From assembly GCA_024696945.1 (NCBI GenBank), contig JAILGF010000060.1, forward strand, positions 1-64,000: 64,000 nucleotides of DNA, in the 5' to 3' direction. The notes under the pieces were generated by a model. The model did no database searches. It was given only the letters and a program-made list of their open reading frames with translations, and was not told where the DNA came from. This document shows positions 8,144 to 15,910 of the stretch, piece after piece. A program made the translations under genes and the position numbers. This DNA comes from Lachnospiraceae bacterium. Its GTDB lineage: Bacteria > Bacillota > Clostridia > Lachnospirales > Lachnospiraceae. Numbering within the stretch: the stretch's first letter is position 1; each line of letters opens with the position of its first letter.

Positions 8144-9679
8144 ATGATAGCAAAAAGTACGGTAAATGAAGTTCAGGTTTACAGAAACAGCGCATCTGTC
8201 ATTAGAAACGGTGAGGTTGAACTCAAAGAAGGCAGAAATATTATTTATATTGCGGGAATGACTCGGACTTCTAAGCAGGAGGATTTCGTGCTTTCGTTTC
8301 CTGAAAACGTTAAGGCTTCAAATATCCAGATAGTTAAGATCGACGATATCGATAAGGATATTGAAAGGGAATCAGAGAAGCTTCAGAAGCAGATAGATGA
8401 AATAGATCATCGGATAGAAACCTGCAATCTTTTAATAGAACTTCGTAAAACAAACGGGGATTTTTCGAAGAGGACGGAGATTTCCATTGATGCTCAGGAG
8501 AGGTATATGGTTGCTCTTTCGGAAAAAATTATGGAGCTTTATAAGCAGATATCCGATCTGGAGGATGAAAAGAAGAAGCTTATAGAAAAGATGGAGGATG
8601 CCGAAAAGGAAGAAATCAAGCCTTTGATAATGGCTGAGATTGTTTCAGGGGCTTCAGGAAAGGTTCCATTTACTCTAAGGTATCAGGAAACAACCGGAAG
8701 ATGGAGACCAAAGTACGAGATACGCTACAAGAGCAACGACGAGCCTCTTGAAGTCAGTATGAAGGCACAGATAACCCAGGACTCAGATGAAGACTGGAAG
8801 CAGGCTAAGGTTACTCTTTATTCCGGTAATCCGGCTGTTTTTCAGGGCCTTCCGGTGCTTGATCCGGTACATGTTTCGATTTATGTAGATCCTCCCGCAT
8901 TTAAAGGACGTGCAAAGGCTGCAGGTGCCGCAAGAATGGCTGTTATGGATGGGGCATGCTGTGAAGATGAAGAAGAATGCGAAGAGGACGGAATGGATAA
9001 CGGTGCACCGATGCTTGCAATGTCCAGACTGAAGATGGATGAGGCACAGGTTGAGGAAGAGGAGACAATGTCTGCATATATCCTTCCCGAGTTAAAGGAC
9101 ATATTAAACGGAACCGACGGAAACATCGTTGTACTTCAGAGCTTCAGCGTACCTGCGGATTATCATCTGCTTAGCATTCCCAGGGTAAATACCAAGTGCT
9201 TCCTTACCGCTGATATTAATGAAGCGGATTGGCCGCTTCCCACAGCTTACGCTTCAGTTTATATCAAGGATCTGTTTGCAGGTGAGATATTTGTTGATCC
9301 CGACACGGATATCGATAAGTTTTCATTGTCCTTAGGACAGGACGAAAGAATAACTGTTGTAAGGACGGAGCTTCCGAGAAAGACGCAGGAGGCACTCATA
9401 AAGAACCAGAGAAAACAGATCCGTGCATCAAGGATAAAGCTGATAAACAATTCAAAAGACACCTTAAAGCTGCTCGTAAAGGATCAGATCCCTGTTTCTA
9501 CCGACAAGGCAGTTGCCGTGGATGTTATAAAGCTTTCTGACGGAACACTTAACGAAGAAAAGGGCGAGATTACCTGGGAGCTTCAGGCCGAACCTAAAAA
9601 CGCCGTAGAACTCGAGCTTTCCTACAGCCTTGCATGGCCTAAGGATAAGAAGTTATCGGAGAGAGTAGTGAGAAGCTAG
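8144..9679 (+). CDS. DUF4139 / MuiA-like protein
   Basis: 511 residues from the ATG at 8144, chosen because a perfect AGGAGGGG site lies eight bases ahead; the track's 8027 start lies within the previous gene. The N-terminus (VNEVQVYRNSASVIRNGEV, about 1-25) and the C-terminal beta-rich region (about 190-511) fit the DUF4140/DUF4139 family, found in MuiA (mucoidy inhibitor A)-like proteins of bacteria and eukaryotes. In between is a coiled-coil (about 70-165, rich in KLQKQIDEID and LYKQISDLEDEKK). An acidic, Cys-containing insert (ACCEDEEECEED) sits near residue 270. No signal peptide. Function in Firmicutes is unknown. Confidence 0.8.
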   Translation: MIAKSTVNEVQVYRNSASVIRNGEVELKEGRNIIYIAGMTRTSKQEDFVLSFPENVKASNIQIVKIDDIDKDIERESEKLQKQIDEIDHRIETCNLLIELRKTNGDFSKRTEISIDAQERYMVALSEKIMELYKQISDLEDEKKKLIEKMEDAEKEEIKPLIMAEIVSGASGKVPFTLRYQETTGRWRPKYEIRYKSNDEPLEVSMKAQITQDSDEDWKQAKVTLYSGNPAVFQGLPVLDPVHVSIYVDPPAFKGRAKAAGAARMAVMDGACCEDEEECEEDGMDNGAPMLAMSRLKMDEAQVEEEETMSAYILPELKDILNGTDGNIVVLQSFSVPADYHLLSIPRVNTKCFLTADINEADWPLPTAYASVYIKDLFAGEIFVDPDTDIDKFSLSLGQDERITVVRTELPRKTQEALIKNQRKQIRASRIKLINNSKDTLKLLVKDQIPVSTDKAVAVDVIKLSDGTLNEEKGEITWELQAEPKNAVELELSYSLAWPKDKKLSERVVRS

Positions 9680-9731
9680 AGAGTAAGAATACAAAATAAT
9701 ACATTGATGTTCAAAATAATAGTTTTAATAT

Positions 9732-9771
9732 ATATAGTGAAGTTACGGGATGTAGCTTCACTATATTTTTT
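9732..9771 (+). terminator. Intrinsic terminator between DUF4139 gene and ABC exporter
   Basis: ATATAGTGAAG.. pairs with ..GCTTCACTATAT, followed by TTTTTT. Its presence argues that the ABC gene cannot start at the GTG at 9772 suggested by the track. Confidence 0.85.
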
Positions 9772-9819
9772 GTGAAGCAATCTGCTTTTAAAACATCTAT
9801 TTTCGGTAAGGATAATAAT

Positions 9820-11616
9820 ATGAGTTCGGAAAAGAAACAATCAAATACAACTAAAAAATCGAGACTTGCATGGCTCTGGGAAAATATGGAGGGTAAGCAT
9901 GGTCTGTTCATCGCGGCTCTTATAGGAACCGTGGTTTACAATATTATGCAGCTTATAGTTCCGTATTTCTCAGGAAGGATTGTGGATCTACTGAGGAAGA
10001 TACAGGAAGAGAACTTGGTAATCTCGGATTTTAAGGATGATTTTATCAGGCTTATCATCCTTATGGTGGTTCTTACTCTTATAAGGGTTACCATTGTTTA
10101 CGGCGACTGTATGGCTTACGAGCATGTTTCGCAGAAGGCTCTCTACAGGATAAGAAATTTCCTATATGATAAGATTCAGAGACAGGATATGAAGTTCTAC
10201 GGCACATATCGTACCGGCGATCTGATGACGAGAGTTACGGGTGACCTTGACGCAGTAAGGCATAATATCGCTTGGGTTATAAGAATGATAGTTGAGTCGA
10301 TCACTCTTTACACGGCGACAGCAGTTTATTTCTTTATAATGAACTGGAAGCTGGCTATCTGCCTTCTTATAGTTTCACCGCTTATCTTTGCGATAGTTTT
10401 TAAATTCAGAAGAAGCGTTGCTCCGAAGCATGCGCTTTTGCGTGAAAAGCTTGCCGGAATGAATACAGACGCACAGGAAAATATTTCCGGTAACAGGGTA
10501 GTAAGAGCTTTTGCAAGAGAGGATTATGAAATAAAGAAATTTGATAAAGCGAACAAGGACTTTGAGGACACAGGAATAAACACACATATGACCTGGCTCA
10601 GGTTCTTCCCGGCAGTAGAAACGATTGCCAATGCTCTTCCCGTTATTCATCTGGTTATCGGCGGTATATTCTTTATGAACGGTGAGATCTCAATGGGAGA
10701 TTACGTTGCTTTCTCAGGCCTTATCTGGGCCATAGCTAACCCGATGAGACAGATGGGTAACATAATGAACGAGTTCCAGCGTTTCTCAGCTGCTTCCGCA
10801 AAGGTTATGGAAATCTATTATTCCGAGGCTGAGATTGTTGATAAGCCCGATGCGATCGCACATCCGGAAAGGTTTAAAGGCAAGGTTGAGTTTAAGCATG
10901 TTTCGTTCCAGTATTCCGACGGTAAATATCCGGTACTAAAGGATATCTCATTTGTAGCGAAACCCGGTGAAACTGTTGCCATAATCGGAGAGACTGGCTG
11001 CGGAAAGACTTCGCTTATCCAGATGATACCGAGATTCTTTGAGGCGACTGAGGGTGAGGTCATGGTTGATGATGTGCCCGTTGAGAACTATAAGCTTGAG
11101 GACTTAAGAAAGAATATCGGTCTTGCGACTCAGGATGTCCTTCTTTATTCAGATACGATAGAAGGTAATATAGCATACGGTGCTTCTACCATGAAGCCGG
11201 ATGAGGTTACAAAGTATGCAAAGTACTCCGCAGCTGCTGATTTTATTGAGAAGCTTCCCGAAGGTTATGATACTATAGTAGGTGAGAGAGGTGTTGGCTT
11301 GTCAGGCGGACAGAAGCAGCGTATTTCCCTTGCGAGAGCGCTTGCAATTAAGCCTTCGATCCTTATTCTTGATGATACCACTTCAGCTGTTGATATGGAG
11401 ACAGAAAAGGTTATACAGCATTCTTTGAGGAATCTTGATTTTGACTGTACAAAGATTATTATCGCGCAGCGTATTTCCACTACGAAGGCTGCGGATAAGA
11501 TACTGGTGCTTAAGGACGGCAGGATTATCGAGGAAGGATCTCACAAGGAGCTGGTTGCCAAGAAGGGATATTATGCGGATCTTGTTAACCTACAGATAGG
11601 GGAGATTTCGGCGTAA
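9820..11616 (+). CDS. ABC exporter half-transporter, degenerate-site subunit
   Basis: 598 residues from the ATG at 9820, preceded by GGTAAGGA. An ABC type-I exporter: six membrane helices (about 35-320) then an ATPase domain. Walker A is GETGCGKTS; signature is LSGGQKQR; Walker B ends ILILDDTTSAVD, with Asp in place of the catalytic Glu; the H-loop reads IIIAQRIST, with Gln in place of the switch His. These two changes mark the degenerate subunit of a TM287/288- or BmrCD-like heterodimer. The partner follows 21 bases downstream. Substrate unknown; such exporters often move drugs, lipids or peptides out of the cell. Confidence 0.9.
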   Translation: MSSEKKQSNTTKKSRLAWLWENMEGKHGLFIAALIGTVVYNIMQLIVPYFSGRIVDLLRKIQEENLVISDFKDDFIRLIILMVVLTLIRVTIVYGDCMAYEHVSQKALYRIRNFLYDKIQRQDMKFYGTYRTGDLMTRVTGDLDAVRHNIAWVIRMIVESITLYTATAVYFFIMNWKLAICLLIVSPLIFAIVFKFRRSVAPKHALLREKLAGMNTDAQENISGNRVVRAFAREDYEIKKFDKANKDFEDTGINTHMTWLRFFPAVETIANALPVIHLVIGGIFFMNGEISMGDYVAFSGLIWAIANPMRQMGNIMNEFQRFSAASAKVMEIYYSEAEIVDKPDAIAHPERFKGKVEFKHVSFQYSDGKYPVLKDISFVAKPGETVAIIGETGCGKTSLIQMIPRFFEATEGEVMVDDVPVENYKLEDLRKNIGLATQDVLLYSDTIEGNIAYGASTMKPDEVTKYAKYSAAADFIEKLPEGYDTIVGERGVGLSGGQKQRISLARALAIKPSILILDDTTSAVDMETEKVIQHSLRNLDFDCTKIIIAQRISTTKAADKILVLKDGRIIEEGSHKELVAKKGYYADLVNLQIGEISA

Positions 11617-11637
11617 GGCGAAAGGATTGGTATAAAA

Positions 11638-13419
11638 ATGGCAGGTAAGAATACGTACAGACAGGATGAGAGGCTGGATGAGCCGTTTGACATACGGCAT
11701 CTGCTGCTTGCTTCGTCGTATATTAAAAAGTATATAAAGCAAATGGGTCTGGCCCTGTTTTTGAGTATTTTAGGCGGAGCTCTGGGACTTCTTGCTCCTA
11801 TTATTACTCAGAAGGCGATTGATGATGCACTGATCCCGCATGATATGAAGCTTCTTATCATACTGGCGGTTCTGCTGGTTTCTGTTTATGCGGTAAGTAT
11901 CGTGTTTACGACAATAAGATCGAAGATGATGGTTAAGGTTTCACAGCGTATCATTTATGATATAAGAAAGGATCTTTTTGCTCATCTTCAGAAGCTTTCT
12001 TTCCAGTATTATGATGACCGTCCTCACGGTAAGATACTGATAAGGGTTGTTAACTATGTCAACTCTGTTTCGGATATGCTTTCAAACGGATTGATCAATA
12101 TTATCTTAGAGACTATAAACCTTATCATCATTGTTATTTATATGCTGATGGTGGATGTTCAGATGTCTCTTGTAGTTATGTGCGGTGTGCCTATTCTTGC
12201 CGTGTTCATGTTATGGATGAAGAACAGACAGCGTAAGGCTTGGCAGGCGGTTTCAAATAAGAGCTCAAACCTGAATGCTTACCTGCAGGAGAATATTGTC
12301 GGAGCTCGTATTACACAGATTTTTGCAAGAGAAAACGAGAATGCCGAGATTTTTGCAGGACTTTCCGAGGACTGCAGGAAGACCTGGATGAAGGCAGTGC
12401 GCTGCAACAACCTTATGTGGCCCGGAATCGATGCTATTTCTGTTCTTATCAGGGCAGCGATATTTATTTTTGGTATTATCGTGTTTAAAGAGGGTGCTAA
12501 GTCCATAGGCACGATCATTGCAATCTCAGGTTATTCCGCAAGATTCTGGCAGCCTATAATGAATATGGGAAATATTTTCAATAACTTCCTCAACAATATG
12601 GCTTACCTGGAGCGTATTTTTGAAACAATGGGCGAGAAGGTTACGGTTGACAATGTCGAGGATGCGAAGGAAATGCCTGATATTAAGGGACATGTTGAGT
12701 TTAAGAATGTCAGCTTCTCTTATGAAGAGGGCAAGGAAGTGCTTCACAATGTTTCGTTCGACGTTAAGCCCGGTATGAGTATTGCTCTTGTCGGACCTAC
12801 GGGTGCCGGTAAGAGTACTATAGTAAATCTTATATCAAGGTTCTACAATGTAGGAAGCGGCGAGATACTTATCGACGGTCAGGATATTTCAAAGGTTACT
12901 TTGAAGTCGCTACGTTCACAGATGGGTATCATGATGCAGGACAGCTTTATTTTCTCGGGTACCATAAAGGATAATATCCAATACGGCAAGCTTGATGCTA
13001 CTGATGAGGAAATTGTTGAAGCCAGTAAGAAGGTTTGTGCCGATTCGTTCATACAGAAGATGCCTGACGGATATATGACAGAGGTTAAGGAGAGAGGCTC
13101 ACTGCTCAGCCAGGGACAGAAACAGCTGATCTCATTTGCGAGGACACTTCTTTCTGATCCTAAGATATTGATCCTGGATGAGGCCACATCAAGTATTGAT
13201 GTTCAGACCGAACGTGCCCTTCAGGAGGGACTTAACAAGATGCTTAAGGGCAGAACGAGCTTTATTGTTGCTCATCGTCTTTCAACCATACGCAACTGTG
13301 ATGCCATCATGTATATCGATGACGGCGGCATCGTTGAGACCGGCAACCATGAAGAGCTTATGGCTAAGAAGGGTGCATATTACAAGCTTTATACCGCTCA
13401 GATCGAAGAGATCGCTTAA
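11638..13419 (+). CDS. ABC exporter half-transporter, catalytic subunit
   Basis: 593 residues: short soluble start, six membrane helices (about 35-310), then an ATPase domain with Walker A GPTGAGKST, Walker B ILILDEATSSID with the catalytic Glu, and H-loop IVAHRLST. Its signature is LSQGQKQ rather than LSGGQ. In the heterodimer the canonical ATP site is therefore built from this Walker B and the partner's LSGGQ, and the degenerate site from the partner's DD Walker B and this LSQGQ: a coherent asymmetric exporter. The gene lies 21 bases after its partner and is followed by a strong terminator. Confidence 0.9.
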   Translation: MAGKNTYRQDERLDEPFDIRHLLLASSYIKKYIKQMGLALFLSILGGALGLLAPIITQKAIDDALIPHDMKLLIILAVLLVSVYAVSIVFTTIRSKMMVKVSQRIIYDIRKDLFAHLQKLSFQYYDDRPHGKILIRVVNYVNSVSDMLSNGLINIILETINLIIIVIYMLMVDVQMSLVVMCGVPILAVFMLWMKNRQRKAWQAVSNKSSNLNAYLQENIVGARITQIFARENENAEIFAGLSEDCRKTWMKAVRCNNLMWPGIDAISVLIRAAIFIFGIIVFKEGAKSIGTIIAISGYSARFWQPIMNMGNIFNNFLNNMAYLERIFETMGEKVTVDNVEDAKEMPDIKGHVEFKNVSFSYEEGKEVLHNVSFDVKPGMSIALVGPTGAGKSTIVNLISRFYNVGSGEILIDGQDISKVTLKSLRSQMGIMMQDSFIFSGTIKDNIQYGKLDATDEEIVEASKKVCADSFIQKMPDGYMTEVKERGSLLSQGQKQLISFARTLLSDPKILILDEATSSIDVQTERALQEGLNKMLKGRTSFIVAHRLSTIRNCDAIMYIDDGGIVETGNHEELMAKKGAYYKLYTAQIEEIA

Positions 13420-13453
13420 TATGGGGGGGACGGCTTTTTTGCCGTTTAATAAA

Positions 13454-13499
13454 CGGTAAGACCGGCATAATGAAAATGCATGTCTTACCGCTTTTTTTT
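13454..13499 (+). terminator. Intrinsic terminator of the ABC operon
   Basis: CGGTAAGAC (13454-13462) pairs exactly with GTCTTACCG (13482-13490) and is followed by C then a run of eight T. Confidence 0.9.
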
Positions 13500-13507
13500 G
13501 TGGTACA

Positions 13508-13535
13508 TTGACAAATATTTAATTTGTGGTACCAT
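13508..13535 (+). promoter_or_regulatory. Candidate promoter for the pdaA-like gene
   Basis: A perfect TTGACA (13508-13513), 16-base spacer, TACCAT (13530-13535). An alternative -10 (TATATA) lies too far away. The near-consensus -35 right after a terminator makes a promoter here likely, though the -10 is weak. Confidence 0.45.
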
Positions 13536-13598
13536 ATATAGTGAGGATTGATATTAGTTTATCAAAACTTATGAATGAAAAATATGACAGGGGTGGAT

Positions 13599-14681
13599 AT
13601 GAAAGTGGATAATAACAGAATAACTGCAATAATAATGTCGGTAATTGTAGTTGCAATGACTTCTTTTTCCACACTTACCGGGTGTACGGAGTCAGGAAAC
13701 GGTGATAATTCTCAGGTGTCTGTTTCTGAAAACGATGATAAAAACGGAAAAGAAAACACTGAGAACAATACAGATCCCGGTAATACAGAGAATAAGAACG
13801 GAAACAAATCCGATGGTAATTCGGGTTTGGAAACAGAAAACGGCAATGAACAGGGTTCAGAGGAGGTTAAGAATACCGCAGAGGAATCAGAGGGTGAAAT
13901 AACTATGGACCCCATAACAAGAATGGAGTATGACAAGAGCAGGATCCTTGCTAAGACCGATTACTACAATTCACTTGACAATTCCTGTCCCCAGACATGG
14001 TGCTTCCAGAGAAAAAAGGACCATTCACCTTCAGGAACCTATGAGAATTTTAAGATTGCCGATTATAACGGAGTTTATCTTGATGAGAATGTAAGTTCTG
14101 AAGACAAGGTTATATATCTTACCTTTGACTGCGGATATCCTTCGGATCTTACCGTAAAGATACTGGACACGCTGAAGAAACATAATGCGAAAGCATCCTT
14201 TTTCGTTACTCAGATGTACCTTGAGGAATGTGCCGATTATGCTAAGCGCATGAAGGAAGAAGGACATATGGTATGCAACCATACCGTTACTCATACGGAT
14301 CTTGTTAAAAGAGACGTAGAGGGTGTCTGTGATGAGATTTTCGGAGTGGCAGAGTACTTTTATCAGGTGACGGGCTATGAGTTTGATCCCTATTTAAGAA
14401 CTCCGACCGGTTCATATTCAAAGAAGCTTATGACTATTATCAAGGATGCCGGTTATATGACAGTGTTTTGGAGTATAGCATACGGAGATTATGATCCTAA
14501 GAACCAGCCGGCACCGGGTTATGTTACAGATCACTTTGCAACATACCACCATAACGGTGCGATCGCGCTGATGCATAACGATTCTCCTTCAAATGCAAAC
14601 GAACTCGATGCCGTACTGACAGAGCTTGAGAATGAAGGTTATAGATTCGCGCTTTTGGATGAACTGTATATAAAAAAATGA
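13599..14681 (+). CDS. PdaA-like polysaccharide deacetylase lipoprotein
   Basis: 360 residues from the ATG at 13599, picked for its AGGGGTGG ribosome site; the track start at 13575 lacks one. The N-terminus is a signal peptide ending in the lipobox LTGC, so it is a membrane-anchored lipoprotein. An Asn/Glu/Gly-rich linker (about 25-110) precedes a NodB domain: IYLTFDCGYPS, ASFFVTQ, GHMVCNHTVTHTDL (metal His pair), YLRTPTGSYSK, VFWSIAYGDYD and ALMHND. The WCFQRKKDHSPSG stretch and these motifs match PdaA, the N-acetylmuramic acid deacetylase of spore cortex delta-lactam synthesis. As in PdaA (TFDNGY) the second Asp of the NodB TFDDG motif is replaced, here by Cys. It probably acts on peptidoglycan outside the membrane. 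Which glycan residue it uses cannot be told from sequence. Confidence 0.82.
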   Translation: MKVDNNRITAIIMSVIVVAMTSFSTLTGCTESGNGDNSQVSVSENDDKNGKENTENNTDPGNTENKNGNKSDGNSGLETENGNEQGSEEVKNTAEESEGEITMDPITRMEYDKSRILAKTDYYNSLDNSCPQTWCFQRKKDHSPSGTYENFKIADYNGVYLDENVSSEDKVIYLTFDCGYPSDLTVKILDTLKKHNAKASFFVTQMYLEECADYAKRMKEEGHMVCNHTVTHTDLVKRDVEGVCDEIFGVAEYFYQVTGYEFDPYLRTPTGSYSKKLMTIIKDAGYMTVFWSIAYGDYDPKNQPAPGYVTDHFATYHHNGAIALMHNDSPSNANELDAVLTELENEGYRFALLDELYIKK

Positions 14682-14731
14682 ATAAATAATTAGATGACTA
14701 AATAGGGTATAATTTATTGTATTAGGCAGGC

Positions 14732-15586
14732 TTAATGATTCCCGGATTGAACAGGTAGGATTGCAGACAATACGATCAATACCTGCGAGGGAAGATAGAA
14801 TGCCCACATAAGAACAACCGAGGAAGCTCTAAGAGTGTTGTATAATCCTGAATTGATATTAACAAAGCTTCCGAGGTTGTAGATCATTACATTAAGGTCA
14901 CAGAGTAGGAACAAAAACAGACCGATAAGGAACATGATAGGATGAGGAAAAAGACAGGTGCGGGAAGCCGCATCTGTTTTTTTATTGTTCCGGGAGGTAT
15001 CAGACGGTGTTATGGAAGGGACCTGGAGTATAATATTCCATACGAAGGATAATCCGTACAGGATTACGAGAAACATAACTGCCGAAAGACTAGAATCATT
15101 AGAAAATCTGACAGTGCCCGTCGCAGTAAGAACGATTGCGGTTATGATGGAAATACCTATCCTTATGCCGCTGATGACAGCAGTCTTTTTTATGTTGCCG
15201 CCAAGGATAACATAGAGATAGATAGCATGTACTATACAGAAACTGACCAGACCGGGAACCATACGGTCAGGGTTTAAAAGCAGGAAATAATCCGAAAAAG
15301 CAGTAAAAAACATAGCTCCGGCAATAAGAGCATAAGTATTGGTTTTGTTCTTATAATAAAGAACAGCGGTAACCAAAAGACATATGATGATGGAGTAATA
15401 CTTAAGATACGTGTCCGAGAGGATCTGTGAACGCTGAAGGGTTGTAACCAGACCGCTTTTAGAGGCTTCATTGCTGCTTAATACTATATCGATATACATA
15501 TATGTGACATATATCATCAGCTCCACGGTAATAAATATCCAGAGATATATTGGCAGTTTTTCCTTATTTTTTCTTGCGTAAGACAT
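14732..15586 (-). CDS. Multi-pass membrane protein, possibly YhhN-related
   Basis: 284 residues with about eight hydrophobic helices. An AGGAG site lies nine bases ahead of the ATG on the minus strand. Motifs FFTAFSDYFLLL and FLFLLCDLNVMIYNL place Asp residues inside helices, reminiscent of the YhhN/TMEM86 lysoplasmalogenase family, but the match is too weak for a firm call. It is one of only three minus-strand protein genes in the window and converges with the deacetylase gene. Just upstream of it (on this strand) is a MITE-like repeat. Confidence 0.6.
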   Translation of the reverse strand: MSYARKNKEKLPIYLWIFITVELMIYVTYMYIDIVLSSNEASKSGLVTTLQRSQILSDTYLKYYSIIICLLVTAVLYYKNKTNTYALIAGAMFFTAFSDYFLLLNPDRMVPGLVSFCIVHAIYLYVILGGNIKKTAVISGIRIGISIITAIVLTATGTVRFSNDSSLSAVMFLVILYGLSFVWNIILQVPSITPSDTSRNNKKTDAASRTCLFPHPIMFLIGLFLFLLCDLNVMIYNLGSFVNINSGLYNTLRASSVVLMWAFYLPSQVLIVLSAILPVQSGNH

Positions 15587-15605
15587 ATTTGCTCCTAGTT
15601 ATTTT

Positions 15606-15727
15606 ATAAGGCTTCCCCTTGAGGGGAAGCTGTCAGCGAAGCTGACTGATGAGGTGTAAATTTGGTGTTAACACCTCATCCGACCTCACTTCGTTCGGCC
15701 ACCTTCCCCTCAAGGGGAAGGCTTTAT
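15606..15727. repeat. Palindromic MITE-like repeat
   Basis: A 122-base near-palindrome. The left end ATAAGGCTTCCCCTTGAGGGGAAG is matched in inverse complement by CTTCCCCTCAAGGGGAAGGCTTTAT, and the inner arms TGATGAGGTGT and ACACCTCATC also pair, with a loop around 15660. Each outer arm is itself a small palindrome (CCCCTTGAGGGG). From memory, elements with this CTTCCCCT(T/C)(A/G)AGGGGAAG core and GATGAGGTG arms recur widely in gut Lachnospiraceae and Ruminococcaceae genomes. It has no coding capacity, so it would be mobilised in trans if at all. Confidence 0.85.
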
Positions 15728-15818
15728 CGGAATAACCCACTGGTACAAAAAGCGAACTTGGCAATTTATATAATATACCACTTGTTGGAAGGATTTCAAG
15801 TCTAACTAAAAATATTCA

Positions 15819-15847
15819 TTGCAAATAATTTCAAAAGATGGTAAAAT
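15819..15847 (+). promoter_or_regulatory. Sigma-A-type promoter of cellobiose phosphorylase
   Basis: TTGCAA (15819-15824), 17-base spacer, TAAAAT (15842-15847), about 60 bases before the gene. Confidence 0.65.
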
Positions 15848-15910
15848 AAATTTTAAGTATGTACCCGGACCGGTGCAAATAAGAAAAAGCAAAAGAAAGG
15901 ATTCACGCTT

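Noticed and set aside
9772-9819. GTG start for the first ABC gene
   Set aside because: It lies in the T-run of an intrinsic terminator; the ATG at 9820 has a ribosome site and the normal N-terminus.
15600-15730. CRISPR-like or ncRNA reading of the palindromic region
   Set aside because: There is a single nested palindrome, not spaced direct repeats; it fits a MITE-like element better.
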